Positions 10,001 to 18,395 of a stretch of 64,000 nucleotides of DNA are shown piece by piece. The position numbers were made by a program, and so were the translations under genes. The stretch is taken from the NCBI GenBank assembly GCA_001897855.1, contig MKUO01000013.1, forward strand, positions 1-64,000, written 5' to 3'. The first letter of the stretch is position 1. Each line of letters begins with the position of its first letter. The notes under the pieces were generated by a model. The model made no database searches. It had not been told where the DNA came from and was given only the letters and a program-made list of their open reading frames with translations. Origin of the DNA: Bacteroidetes bacterium 43-93 (lineage in GTDB: Bacteria > Bacteroidota > Bacteroidia > Chitinophagales > Chitinophagaceae).

Positions 10001-10571
10001 CGGTGATATTGTAAAAGTACGTGCTCACCAGACAGATGGACAGTGTTATCTGCCTGATACGCTGATGTCAGAACCGGATACTATGGTACGTTCAATTACT
10101 TTAGATCCACCTGTCATACACCTGATTGGCAACATGATCATTACAGACCGGATAGGCACATTTGTATGGTTTGGCCCTTATGGAGAAGTAAACGGCGAAA
10201 CAGGCCAAACTTACTACCCTAACCTGCCAGGACAGTATTATGCATACACTAACAACCGTGGCTGCTGGTCAAGGCCATCTAACGTATTGGATATCCTATT
10301 GCTCGATATCAATACTGCAGAACTGACTCAGGACGTTAAGGTTTACCCTAACCCAACATCAGGACAACTGAACATGGATTGGCATGGTAAAGCTGTAAAT
10401 GTAGATATTACGGTATTCAACCACGCAGGCCAGATGGTGATGAGTGATAACGCTCACGGTGTATCCCAAAAGTCCATCAACCTGGGCAACCTGGCAGCAG
10501 GAATCTATTATATCCAGATCAAAGATGACAATAACAAATCAGGTACAATAAAAGTATCTGTTACCAAGTAG
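7089..10571 (+). CDS. Secreted M43 pappalysin-like protein with degenerate protease site, GEVED-like domain, Ig-like repeats and T9SS sorting domain
   Basis: This 1160-residue protein begins with a signal peptide ending near LAALAQ. An M43-like domain (about 70-350) follows. In the usual HExxHxxGxxH site it has His251, Ala252, His255, Asn258 and Asp261, so the catalytic Glu is missing, the Gly is replaced, and the third ligand is Asp. The downstream Met-turn and FTPGQ region (about 315-340) is intact. Next come a GEVED-like domain (about 380-525, ending QTEDYTVYL) and five Ig-like repeats of roughly 95-100 residues (about 535-1010). The end is a type A T9SS sorting domain (about 1080-1160, VYPNPTSG start). 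It is probably exported by T9SS to the cell surface. It may bind rather than cleave its target. Confidence 0.88.
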   Translation: MTRKVTLLVVALLAFHLAALAQCGFMGKQSQRIATDPRYAQSVANFEAKWQNFVNNMPPSMNAMKVNLPGGDTVFEIPVVVHVMDTGITSIGSPTNPSAASISAFIDYINQTFAATYSYYPSTSSGGTRIPIRFTLAKRDTNCNASTGITRANAGSIYPLYKTSGVNYLGSSGVPESNIKAISTWNLGMYYNIWIVNKIDGDGTSSAPTRAFAQAPADYYDPLDGLVILANEINSFTSAPGSTIGYDEVIHALGHAFNLLDVYDPSPNSSGCPPSTNCASTGDRVCDTEPMTSSNGGCSSGTNPCTGTTYGTTPHNFMNNSSCRSLFTPGQRTRMLYTMKSLVSRACFLTSLGATPIGASVVSACIPPTHAYQNYDIGPKNIIIADPSSVAASARDTFMYVTSAGYSGDGNVDYIDNTCRHQVNLITGRTYSLVVFAAQPNGTSNARATAYIDFNNNGNFTDPGEMVLDVRAPFTGPTDRRQANFTVPTGAVLCAPLRMRVIVDPSGTTLGACSATSYGQTEDYTVYLHNNHPPVFGSVTISDPPIGGNPSCFITQLKFYAVPSSGITVTGYKWYKNHTVISGATTDTLVTSTLANNDTIFARVFFVSPCGIDSAQSNQDTIHRAATVAPAVSIALTGGAIPGCVDDTLTFTVSKTTNPGTAPSYTWQYNNGALALSSSNSIISNGGTVLKAFNLPAGTTIRVQMMNTTGCAVPTTATSNSFTTSYTQKPPTVNIAVTTGTNPGCAGSTITITATPVSGGTAPVYKWYVNNILQTAVTGNSITQAFNNGDQVYAVLTSNSPCASVPTATSNTITIVHQQITASVTVAVTNPTPLCDGHKLQFTATPVNPGVNPPPTYQWRINGVNVGSPQGTVADLVIHNNDTVSTILISTDPCVANPRDTSDSVIVATTPSLIPGLKVDLTTGKNPGCLDSLLEFTASVTDMGTGPAFDWFVNGFPVATGNVFSSATLLDGDIVKVRAHQTDGQCYLPDTLMSEPDTMVRSITLDPPVIHLIGNMIITDRIGTFVWFGPYGEVNGETGQTYYPNLPGQYYAYTNNRGCWSRPSNVLDILLLDINTAELTQDVKVYPNPTSGQLNMDWHGKAVNVDITVFNHAGQMVMSDNAHGVSQKSINLGNLAAGIYYIQIKDDNNKSGTIKVSVTK

Positions 10572-10597
10572 TTGACTATAACATCAAAACAAAAGAG

Positions 10598-10632
10598 AAG
10601 AGGCCAGCTTTCAAGCGGCCTCTTTTGTTTTT
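10598..10632 (+). terminator. Terminator after the M43-like gene
   Basis: AAGAGGCC and GCTT pair with AAGC and GGCCTCTT (10598-10624) with one bulged A, followed by the tail TTGTTTTTT. Confidence 0.85.
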
Positions 10633-10684
10633 TGGCACCATATTACCAACCTGAGCCTTATAATATATTTAACGTCAAATCCTC

Positions 10685-10692
10685 TAAATTTG
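10685..10692 (+). promoter_or_regulatory. -7 promoter box (TAAATTTG) of paaZ
   Basis: Exact TAnnTTTG match 23 nt upstream of the chosen paaZ ATG. It lies inside the longer open frame, which supports the ATG at 10716 as the true start. Confidence 0.6.
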
Positions 10693-10715
10693 CATCTCTA
10701 AAAACAGCATTTCAC

Positions 10716-12770
10716 ATGCCAGTAACACAATTAAAAAACTACGCCGAGGGTAAATGGGTAACTTCAAAATCCGAAGGGGATGCGCTATATAATGCCGTGA
10801 CAGGCGATGTTATATTCACCGCTAGCAGCGAAGGGCTAGATTTTGGTGCCATGATGGACTACGCGCGTAAAGTGGGTGGCCCTGCATTACGCAAGCTTAC
10901 CTTTCACCAGCGTGGCCGGATGCTCAAGGCATTGGCAATGCATCTGCTCGAAAAGAAAGAATATTTCTATCAAATCAGTACTTATACCGGTGCCACCCGT
11001 GTAGATAGCTGGGTAGATATTGAAGGTGGTATTGGCAACCTGTTTGCTAACGCAAGCCTGCGCCGGCAGTTTCCTGATGAGCGCTTCTATGTAGATGGGG
11101 AAGCCGCAAAACTTTCTAAAAACGGTACTTTTATAGGCCATCATATCATGGTGCCCCGCGAAGGTGTGGCCATACATATTAATGCGTTCAACTTCCCCGT
11201 ATGGGGTATGCTTGAAAAAATAGCGGTAAACTTGTTGGCAGGTGTCCCAGCTATTGTAAAGCCGGCTACATTAACATCCTTCCTTACAGAAGCTGTTTTT
11301 GAAGAGATTATCAAATCAAATATCCTGCCCGAGGGTTCGCTGCAATTAATATGCGGTAGTGCCCGCGGCATTATGGACTATATACAAACAGAGGATGTAG
11401 TCACCTTCACAGGAAGTGCGGAAACAGGGCGCAAGCTAAAATCGCACCCACGTGTAGTTTCTGAGGCTGTTCCGTTCAATCTTGAGGCTGACTCATTAAA
11501 CGCATGTGTACTTGGCCCTGATGTAAAAGCTGATATGCCTGAATTTGACATTTTCATAAAGGAAGTGGCCCGGGAAATCACCACCAAAGCAGGACAAAAA
11601 TGTACGGCTATTCGTCGCGTGATCGTACCTGCAGACATGGTAGAAGATGTCCAAATAGCTTTAGGGAAACGCTTGAAGAGTACAACACTTGGTGATCCAT
11701 CTGTGGATGGCGTACGCATGGGGCCTCTGGCAGGTAATTCTCAGCGTACAGAGGTTCGCGAAAAAGTAGAACAGCTTGCTAAATCGCAAAAAATAGTGAT
11801 AGGCGACCTGGATAACTTTGATGTGGTGGGTGCAGATAAGAACAAAGGAGCATTCATGTCACCGATTGTATTCCTCAATACAGATCCATTCAAAAATACC
11901 GATGTTCATAATATTGAGGCTTTTGGGCCCGTATCTACGATTATGCCCTATGATACAATAGACGATGCTATAGCATTGGCAAGAATGGGTAAGGGTTCGC
12001 TGGTATGCTCTGTTGTAACAGCTGACGACGATGTTGCTAAAGAATTTGTCCTTGGCACAGCAAGTATGCATGGCCGCATTCTGGTGTTGAATGCTGACTG
12101 TGCAAAAGAAAGCACAGGCCACGGTTCCCCAATGCCTTTACTGGTACATGGCGGGCCCGGCCGCGCTGGTGGTGGTGAAGAAATGGGTGGTAAACGTGGC
12201 GTATTACATTATCTGCATCGCACAGCCATACAAGGCTCTCCTACAACGATCACACGCATTACCGATGTTTACCAGCAAGGCGGTAAGCAAAACGAAACCG
12301 AAATACATCCTTTCCGCCAGCATTTCGAAGATCTGCGAATAGGTGATACGCTTGTTACTGCAAAGCACACAGTTACAGAAGCAGATATCACCAACTTTGC
12401 CAACGTCAGCGGCGACAACTTCTATGCACATATGGATGCCACTTCGTTAGAGGGTACTATATTCACCGGCCGTGTAGCTCATGGGTACTTCGTCCTTTCT
12501 AAAGCAGCAGGATTATTTGTTGATGCTAAAAAAGGGCCTGTATTGCTTAACTATGGCATAGATGAGGCACGGTTCACCAAGCCGGTATATCCCGGCATGA
12601 CCATTGGTGTAAAACTTACGGTTAAGGAAAAGGTAGACCAGGAAAAACGCACCGAAGATAATATTGCGAAGGGCATCGTTAAATGGCTGGTAGACGTGTA
12701 TGACGAAACCGGCGAAACCGTGGCTATAGCTACCATTCTCACTATGGTAAAAAAGCGTAACCAGGATTAA
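10716..12770 (+). CDS. paaZ: Bifunctional PaaZ: oxepin-CoA hydrolase / semialdehyde dehydrogenase
   Basis: This 684-residue protein matches the usual PaaZ length. The N-terminal aldehyde dehydrogenase part (to about 520) has FTGSAETG, FNLEADSLN and the catalytic Cys296 in AGQKCTAIRR. The C-terminal MaoC-type hydratase part (about 540-684) has SGDNFYAHMD and RVAHGYFV. PaaZ opens the oxepin-CoA ring and oxidises the resulting aldehyde in aerobic phenylacetate breakdown. The frame is open further upstream, but ATG 10716 lies after the previous terminator and a -7 box and gives a PaaZ-like N-terminus. The ring-epoxidising paaABCDE genes are not in this window. An enoyl-CoA hydratase follows on the same strand. 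Confidence 0.92.
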   Translation: MPVTQLKNYAEGKWVTSKSEGDALYNAVTGDVIFTASSEGLDFGAMMDYARKVGGPALRKLTFHQRGRMLKALAMHLLEKKEYFYQISTYTGATRVDSWVDIEGGIGNLFANASLRRQFPDERFYVDGEAAKLSKNGTFIGHHIMVPREGVAIHINAFNFPVWGMLEKIAVNLLAGVPAIVKPATLTSFLTEAVFEEIIKSNILPEGSLQLICGSARGIMDYIQTEDVVTFTGSAETGRKLKSHPRVVSEAVPFNLEADSLNACVLGPDVKADMPEFDIFIKEVAREITTKAGQKCTAIRRVIVPADMVEDVQIALGKRLKSTTLGDPSVDGVRMGPLAGNSQRTEVREKVEQLAKSQKIVIGDLDNFDVVGADKNKGAFMSPIVFLNTDPFKNTDVHNIEAFGPVSTIMPYDTIDDAIALARMGKGSLVCSVVTADDDVAKEFVLGTASMHGRILVLNADCAKESTGHGSPMPLLVHGGPGRAGGGEEMGGKRGVLHYLHRTAIQGSPTTITRITDVYQQGGKQNETEIHPFRQHFEDLRIGDTLVTAKHTVTEADITNFANVSGDNFYAHMDATSLEGTIFTGRVAHGYFVLSKAAGLFVDAKKGPVLLNYGIDEARFTKPVYPGMTIGVKLTVKEKVDQEKRTEDNIAKGIVKWLVDVYDETGETVAIATILTMVKKRNQD

Positions 12771-12796
12771 CAGACTTATCAAAAACTAAAAATTCC

Positions 12797-12826
12797 ATAT
12801 CCTGTCCCTTTTGAGGGATAGGATAT
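12797..12826. repeat. 30-bp near-perfect palindrome in the hydratase promoter
   Basis: ATATCCTGTCCCT (12797-12809) and AGGGATAGGATAT (12814-12826) pair over 13 bp with one G-T mismatch and a TTTG loop. The right arm directly abuts the -7 box at 12827. It could be an operator or a paaZ terminator; the T tract after it is weak. Confidence 0.6.
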
Positions 12827-12834
12827 TATCTTTG
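12827..12834 (+). promoter_or_regulatory. -7 promoter box (TATCTTTG) of the enoyl-CoA hydratase gene
   Basis: Exact TAnnTTTG match 18 nt before the ATG at 12853, immediately after the palindrome. Confidence 0.6.
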
Positions 12835-12852
12835 TAACATCAAACACACTAT

Positions 12853-13626
12853 ATGCAACACGCAGAAGGCTACGTCCGTAGCGAAATAGATCATGGAATT
12901 GCAACCATTGAATTTTTCCATCCGCAAAGCAACTCATTACCCGGCGCCATATTAAACGACCTCGCAAAAACGATCAATGACATCGGTATCGATCAGCATG
13001 TAAAAGTGATCATCCTGCGAAGTGCCGGCGAAAAGGCTTTTTGCGCAGGTGCATCCTTTGATGAGCTGGTGGCCATCACCAATGAAGCACAGGGCAAAGA
13101 GTTCTTCAGTGGATTTGCCAAAGTGATCAATGCTATGCGCAAATGCCATAAACTGATTATTGGCCGCATACATGGTAAAGCCGTAGGTGGTGGTGTAGGG
13201 CTTGCGTCCGCAGTAGATTATGCTATTGCTACAGAAGATGCTTCTATCAAACTAAGCGAACTTGCTGTTGGCATTGGCCCCTTTGTTGTAGGCCCTGCCG
13301 TAGAACGTAAACTCGGCTTATCTTGTTTCTCACAATTAGCTATAGACGCTACAGAATGGCGCTCTGCAGAATGGGCTAAAAAACATGGATTATATGCAGA
13401 GATCCACAGCAACGTACAAGAGATGGACGATGCCATGATCAGCCTTGCAGATAAGCTGGCACATAGCAGCCCGGAAGCAATGTCTCAATTGAAAAAAATA
13501 TTCTGGCATGGCACCGAGCATTGGGATACGCTTCTTTCCGAAAGGGCTGCAATAAGCGGGCGCCTTGTATTAAGCGATTTCACTCGCAATGCAATCAATA
13601 AGTTTAAAGCAAAAACTGCTAAATAA
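12853..13626 (+). CDS. Enoyl-CoA hydratase/isomerase family protein
   Basis: This 257-residue crotonase-fold protein has the oxyanion-hole regions KAFCAGASFDEL and GKAVGGGVGLASAVDYAIA, and an acidic residue in KLSELAVGIGP. The second glutamate typical of classical hydratases is not evident (VVGPAVERKLG). That pattern resembles methylglutaconyl-CoA-hydratase-like members. Proximity to paaZ suggests a role in phenylacetate or related acyl-CoA catabolism (PaaF/PaaG-like), but its own -7 box and a palindrome separate it from paaZ. Its stop codon directly abuts the stop of the convergent glycosyltransferase gene. Family is certain, exact reaction is not. Confidence 0.85.
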   Translation: MQHAEGYVRSEIDHGIATIEFFHPQSNSLPGAILNDLAKTINDIGIDQHVKVIILRSAGEKAFCAGASFDELVAITNEAQGKEFFSGFAKVINAMRKCHKLIIGRIHGKAVGGGVGLASAVDYAIATEDASIKLSELAVGIGPFVVGPAVERKLGLSCFSQLAIDATEWRSAEWAKKHGLYAEIHSNVQEMDDAMISLADKLAHSSPEAMSQLKKIFWHGTEHWDTLLSERAAISGRLVLSDFTRNAINKFKAKTAK

Positions 13627-14730
13627 TTATTTAACGCAGCTAAGCATCAAAGACTCATACTCATCCACAATACGCGGCCAGGTATATTGGTCGCGTATTT
13701 TTTTAAGGTTGGTGTCAATATAGTTTTGATAGTCCTTTTTTGCTTGCACTGAACTGATGACCCCGGCAACATCTTGTTCATTACTAAAGTAAAAAGCATC
13801 GTCCCCAAGTACTGCTTTGTTAAAAACATTATCATGTGCAGCTATCAACGCACTGCTACCCATAGCTTCCAACAATGATGGATTGGTTCCACCTACAGTA
13901 TGTCCATGAAAATACAATTGCGAAAAATAACGCAAATTATTTACTGCCTCAATATTATATATTCCACCAGTGAAACGGACACCCGGCATATTGCCATACG
14001 TATTCACAAGGTAAGTCCCAAAAGCGTTTTCAGTTTTGCCAACTACAAGTAGTGGCTTATTATCCCCACTCTGCAAGTATCCTTTAATGATCATCTCAAT
14101 GTTATTCTCCGGCTCCATCCTGGCCATGAGCATGTGATAATCATTCGGAGCAACATTATATTTATGGACTATCTCCGAATCAGGCGTTTCAAAAACATCT
14201 GATCCGTAAGCAATAAAACAGGAATCCTTATTATACTTCTCTTTCAGATATTGTTGTATCCCAACAGAGTCTGCAACTAAAGCATCTGCATGCATTGCCG
14301 CCCACTTTTCTGCATGTTTCAAAAACCACTGCACTTTACTGCTATATTTGGTTCGCTTCCATTCCAGCCCATCCATGTTTACAATATTGCTGCAATGTTT
14401 TGGCCAGCGCCAGTACCATATACTATTGCTTGTGTATCCCAGCTGTAGTAATACGTCAAAGTCTCTTCGACGGGCATCGTTGATGCAGTTAAGGTCATAA
14501 AGGAATTGCCCTGCAGTACCCATCTTGTCTTCCGGATCTTTGCAGTGTACAATATGCACATCGTTCCACTTTTTATCCTGGTATTCATGCGTATGAGAAT
14601 TATACACCCACACTTCATGGCCGCGCTGTGTCAGCCCCAATGCCAGGTATTCTGCACATTGCTCAAATCCACCGTATCTGTTGGGGATTCCCCTGGTACC
14701 TAATATGCCTATCCTTAGTGATCTCTTCAT
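13627..14730 (-). CDS. DUF1972-type glycosyltransferase (GT4-like)
   Basis: This 367-residue cytoplasmic glycosyltransferase begins with GILGTRGIPNRYGGFEQ, typical of the DUF1972 N-terminal domain. A GT-B C-terminal half follows, with the acceptor/donor region GGTNPSLLEAMGSSALIAAHD. Members transfer sugars such as rhamnose to lipid-linked polysaccharide precursors; the sugar here is unknown. It is the last gene of the minus-strand polysaccharide operon, 18 nt after the preceding glycosyltransferase. Its stop abuts that of the convergent hydratase gene with no room for a terminator. Confidence 0.88.
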   Translation of the reverse strand: MKRSLRIGILGTRGIPNRYGGFEQCAEYLALGLTQRGHEVWVYNSHTHEYQDKKWNDVHIVHCKDPEDKMGTAGQFLYDLNCINDARRRDFDVLLQLGYTSNSIWYWRWPKHCSNIVNMDGLEWKRTKYSSKVQWFLKHAEKWAAMHADALVADSVGIQQYLKEKYNKDSCFIAYGSDVFETPDSEIVHKYNVAPNDYHMLMARMEPENNIEMIIKGYLQSGDNKPLLVVGKTENAFGTYLVNTYGNMPGVRFTGGIYNIEAVNNLRYFSQLYFHGHTVGGTNPSLLEAMGSSALIAAHDNVFNKAVLGDDAFYFSNEQDVAGVISSVQAKKDYQNYIDTNLKKIRDQYTWPRIVDEYESLMLSCVK

Positions 14731-14748
14731 TCAGATTGCAAAAGAACA

Positions 14749-15834
14749 TTAAAGTTTCAAAACCTGCTTATACGCATCCAAAGTTTCTTCTGCTGCCCGC
14801 CTCCAGGTATAGTTGGCCAATATTCTTTCTCTGAACTTTTCATTATAGGGCGCGTTATAGGCCTCATCGATAGCCCTCTTAATAGACGCAGGATCTTCCG
14901 GCTCGCAATACCAGGCATCAGTTCCAAAATAATTCCTGGTATCTCCCCTGTCGGTTACCACAATATTACATCCCATAACAGCTGCCTCTAAAGATGATAA
15001 TCCTGTAGTTTCAAAATAGCTCGGCAGTACATGCACACGCGCGTTGGCGTAGGCTGTATAAAGCATTTCTTCTCCCAGGTGGCCTTCTATATGTATGTTG
15101 GCAGCAGCTTCTAGTTTACACTGTTCATAATAAGCCATGTTATTAGGCGATGGCTTGCCATGTATGTACACCTGGTATTGAGTATTGTTTAAAGCTCTTA
15201 TCAGGTTTAGCTGATTTTTCCTGCTTTCAATACGCCCCATGCATATGACGGCGTTTTTATATTGAGATGATTCAGGAAACTGTTTGTTCAGCATCCGCTC
15301 TTCTATACCATTGGGCACTACATGATAAGGGGTAGCTACTTTATATTTTGAGATAAACCTTCTATACTCACTTTCTGAATTTGGGAGCAACATTCCCGCG
15401 TGGCTAGCTACATATTTTATGGAGTGGTTATGCCCCCATAATATATACTCCTTGCTAACAATCTTCTCGCCATTCTTCACTGCTCTTGCAATGGTCTTAA
15501 TATATTCAAATGTACTTTCAGAGAACATCTTCTTTATCGTCCCTACAATGCCTGTTCTGCCTTCTTCTTTAACATTACCATATTCCACAAAAATAGTCGA
15601 CACTACATAAGGCTTGCGCGATTTCCGTATATGGTGTATGACATCAGCGGGTCGGATGATGTTGAAAAAATGCAGCAAATCATATTTCGCATAATCAATT
15701 ATAGCATTGCTGAGAAACACATCTACCTGCACTCCCAAATTTCGCAACTCACGTGCTGTTTCCTCCAATTGTTTGGTGTCACCTCCGGGAGAGGCATATA
15801 ATGTAGCACGCGAAATAAAAGCAACGCTTATCAT
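14749..15834 (-). CDS. Glycosyltransferase family 4 protein
   Basis: This 361-residue GT-B fold enzyme has a Rossmann-like start (SVAFISRATLYASPGGDTKQLEE), a mid-protein GRIESRKNQLNLIRAL segment where the C-terminal domain begins, and the conserved ETTGLSSLEAAVMGCNIVVTD motif. It probably adds one sugar to the growing polysaccharide repeat unit at the cytoplasmic membrane. It lies 3 nt after the family 2 glycosyltransferase stop in the same operon. The sugar and linkage cannot be read from the sequence. Confidence 0.9.
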   Translation of the reverse strand: MISVAFISRATLYASPGGDTKQLEETARELRNLGVQVDVFLSNAIIDYAKYDLLHFFNIIRPADVIHHIRKSRKPYVVSTIFVEYGNVKEEGRTGIVGTIKKMFSESTFEYIKTIARAVKNGEKIVSKEYILWGHNHSIKYVASHAGMLLPNSESEYRRFISKYKVATPYHVVPNGIEERMLNKQFPESSQYKNAVICMGRIESRKNQLNLIRALNNTQYQVYIHGKPSPNNMAYYEQCKLEAAANIHIEGHLGEEMLYTAYANARVHVLPSYFETTGLSSLEAAVMGCNIVVTDRGDTRNYFGTDAWYCEPEDPASIKRAIDEAYNAPYNEKFRERILANYTWRRAAEETLDAYKQVLKL

Positions 15835-15837
15835 CAG

Positions 15838-16800
15838 CTATTTTTTTTTGAGGCTTTTATAAAGACGTACTCTAAGCCCTGCCGGAATGAAGGAAAACAG
15901 ATAAAGCAGGTAGGAAGCCACATTCTTGGGATAATGTTTTATCGCCTGTCCGAAATGGTGCCTGGCCTTAACTCCATCAGGTTTATTCCATAAATATTTT
16001 TTGCCTACCATGGCATAGTACGACGCCTGCTTGTAACTGCTAAAGTTTTGATTTGCAATCAATTCCTTCAAAGCCACAGCATCTTCTTCAGAAACATAAC
16101 CGTTATGTACCGAGCGCCTTCTTATTTCTATAAATTCCGGGCCACGCCATTTTTCGTCTATAGTTACAGATTCAGGATTAAACCGTACTTTAAATAGGAC
16201 TTGCTTTAAATTGCATACTTTGCCTATAGATAACATTTTCTTCCAAAGCAAATGATCTTCAAAGGTCAATGCGTTTTTGGGATATAACCCTGCTTTTATA
16301 GCCATATCCTTTTTTAGCATCACGCAAGGATGAATGAAAGGGCACTTCCTGTCAATTTGCTCAACTATCTCTTCATGACTATGCCCAACCGGTACAAGAT
16401 GCGTTAAAAAGTTACCGTCTTTATCTACCACGTCAGATTCGCAACCGACCATATCATAGTCCGGATGGGTAATAAGAAAATTATACTGCACCTCAAGTCT
16501 TTCAGGTAAGCACATATCATCCGCATCCATACGGGCGATATATTCGCCTCTCGACATTTTTATCCCGTCGTTCAACGTATCAATAAGCCCTCTGTTTTTC
16601 TGGCTTTTTACAATGATCCTTGGGTCGCTATACTGTTTAAGTATTTCTGCAGTATTATCTGTTGATCCGTCGTTGATAATAATAAACTCAAAATCAGTGA
16701 ACGTTTGCTGCAAAACACTGTCTATAGCCTCTGCAATATATGGGCCGGCATTGTATGCAGGCATCAATACCGTTACGCTTGGGTTATGCTGTTCTTCCAT
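15838..16800 (-). CDS. Glycosyltransferase family 2 protein
   Basis: This GT-A enzyme of about 320 residues starts with VTVLMPAYNAGPYIAEAIDSVL. It carries the nucleotide-sugar Asp in IIINDGSTDNT and the metal-binding RMDADD motif. I chose the ATG at 16800 over the in-frame TTG four codons earlier because it gives the standard N-terminus. The start overlaps the 3' end of the polymerase gene by 17 nt, implying translational coupling. It probably acts on the undecaprenyl-linked repeat unit; the sugar is unknown. Confidence 0.9.
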   Translation of the reverse strand: MEEQHNPSVTVLMPAYNAGPYIAEAIDSVLQQTFTDFEFIIINDGSTDNTAEILKQYSDPRIIVKSQKNRGLIDTLNDGIKMSRGEYIARMDADDMCLPERLEVQYNFLITHPDYDMVGCESDVVDKDGNFLTHLVPVGHSHEEIVEQIDRKCPFIHPCVMLKKDMAIKAGLYPKNALTFEDHLLWKKMLSIGKVCNLKQVLFKVRFNPESVTIDEKWRGPEFIEIRRRSVHNGYVSEEDAVALKELIANQNFSSYKQASYYAMVGKKYLWNKPDGVKARHHFGQAIKHYPKNVASYLLYLFSFIPAGLRVRLYKSLKKK

Positions 16801-18394
16801 CTTCAAAGCCAAAAATATCTAACATAATGATGAGTTCTACAAAAATTGTTAATGACAGCATCTCAAACCAATATTCAAATCCGAAAAACAGCATAGCCAT
16901 AAATGCTATATACCTACCAACATGCATTTTTTTGAAATTGCGTATCATATAACCCACATAGAAAAGCATAAACGCGGTAATTCCTAGCAAACCGTACTCA
17001 CCACCTATCTGGTTGTATACGGTATCGGGCATATTAATAACCGAATGCTCTGATATAGGCATCGAAAAAACATACAACAAACTATATAAATGATAACGCA
17101 AAAAATCGGGGTTCACATAAATATATTTTTGCGGATAACTACCCTGTAATCCCAGGCCGGTACTCTTGATTGCTTGCTTTGATGAGAAATTTCCCATACC
17201 AGCGCCAAAAATCAAGTGCTTTTTACTCTGCGCCAGGTAATACAAGGTTTGTTTTATCGTAAATATCTTTACCAACCCAGCATCTTTCGATAATGGTGTT
17301 CTTTCGTATGGCAATCCATACCATCTTGTTATCAACTTTTTTAGGGAATCAGGCTCCATGTGCACGTTGCTGTTGCTGCGGGATTCTACGCTGCCAAATG
17401 CACCAATGTATTTAAGCTCATCTTTATAGCTTAGCAAAATTGTATCATTCAGTGGCAAGCGGTACTTATATGCCCCTGATTGATAGAGAGCTTGGTTGGC
17501 TTTGTTATTAAAATTGAGATAATCTATCACCCGTCCGCTGACATTTATTTTTTGTTTTTGCTGGGCCTCAAATTGCTCTTTTTTTGCCTCTTCCTTCTTC
17601 TCCAGTTCTACATCATATACCCGGGCTACGTATTTAATATTATTCAAACTCAAAAAAGGGTAAACAAGACCGATGATTAACAAAGCAATCAGAATATTTT
17701 TCCTGATAATTCCTGACCTTACTAAAAGGATCATTATAGCCAGCAATGCTATCAGTAAAATGAGGGTCACATTACTGGTACAAAGCAACAGTATTAACAC
17801 ACATAACGACGCCCATTTTATTTCGTTTATATATACAAAGAATACCACCCCAACGGCATTGACCATTGCATTGGTTATGGAGATATTATTAAAGATTCCC
17901 TTCACATGGTCGCCTGTCGATCCACCGAAGTACTCAGTTGGTTCCCAATACCAATAAGGTACCAGTTGTCCTGATTGCACCATCATAACGGCTAGGTCTC
18001 CAAAACTCACTAACGCGTTCAGCAAAAAAAATAGTTTGACAGATGCTATAAGCCTGCTTCTGGGAATATTTATTATAGTGATAAACAACAGGTACGAACC
18101 AACACCGGCAAGCAACCATCCTAAAACACTATTAACATAACTAAACCAGTAATTATCTGTTTGAAATGAACCATTGACGAATGCAGATATCGTTCCTAAC
18201 AATGGCATCAGGAAATAAAACTTACTGAATCCTTGTAGCTTACCGGCTGCGTACTTATTATAAATAACATAAACTATATAGAATACGAACGCAGCGAGTT
18301 TCACATACAGTTTCACATGGGTAATACCCGTCAGATATATAAAAAAAGCCCAGTCAGCCTCTGAAAAGATATTTTTTTTTGCTCTTGCTGACAT
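16784..18394 (-). CDS. O-antigen polymerase-like membrane protein (Wzy type)
   Basis: This 536-residue protein has about ten hydrophobic segments and a long hydrophilic loop (about 265-400). The loop contains a charged, probably coiled stretch (ELEKKEEAKKEQ) and is followed by FGAGMGNFSSKQ, a pattern seen in Wzy/ligase proteins. It would join repeat units at the periplasmic face of the inner membrane. It lies 1 nt after the flippase stop and overlaps the GT2 gene. The region is visibly AT-rich, as is common for transferred polysaccharide loci. Sequence divergence in this family means polymerase versus ligase cannot be settled. Confidence 0.78.
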   Translation of the reverse strand: MSARAKKNIFSEADWAFFIYLTGITHVKLYVKLAAFVFYIVYVIYNKYAAGKLQGFSKFYFLMPLLGTISAFVNGSFQTDNYWFSYVNSVLGWLLAGVGSYLLFITIINIPRSRLIASVKLFFLLNALVSFGDLAVMMVQSGQLVPYWYWEPTEYFGGSTGDHVKGIFNNISITNAMVNAVGVVFFVYINEIKWASLCVLILLLCTSNVTLILLIALLAIMILLVRSGIIRKNILIALLIIGLVYPFLSLNNIKYVARVYDVELEKKEEAKKEQFEAQQKQKINVSGRVIDYLNFNNKANQALYQSGAYKYRLPLNDTILLSYKDELKYIGAFGSVESRSNSNVHMEPDSLKKLITRWYGLPYERTPLSKDAGLVKIFTIKQTLYYLAQSKKHLIFGAGMGNFSSKQAIKSTGLGLQGSYPQKYIYVNPDFLRYHLYSLLYVFSMPISEHSVINMPDTVYNQIGGEYGLLGITAFMLFYVGYMIRNFKKMHVGRYIAFMAMLFFGFEYWFEMLSLTIFVELIIMLDIFGFEDGRTA

Positions 18395-18395
18395 T

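Noticed and set aside
10716-13626. A complete phenylacetate degradation pathway
   Set aside because: Only paaZ and one hydratase-family gene are present; the ligase and the epoxidase subunits are not in the window.
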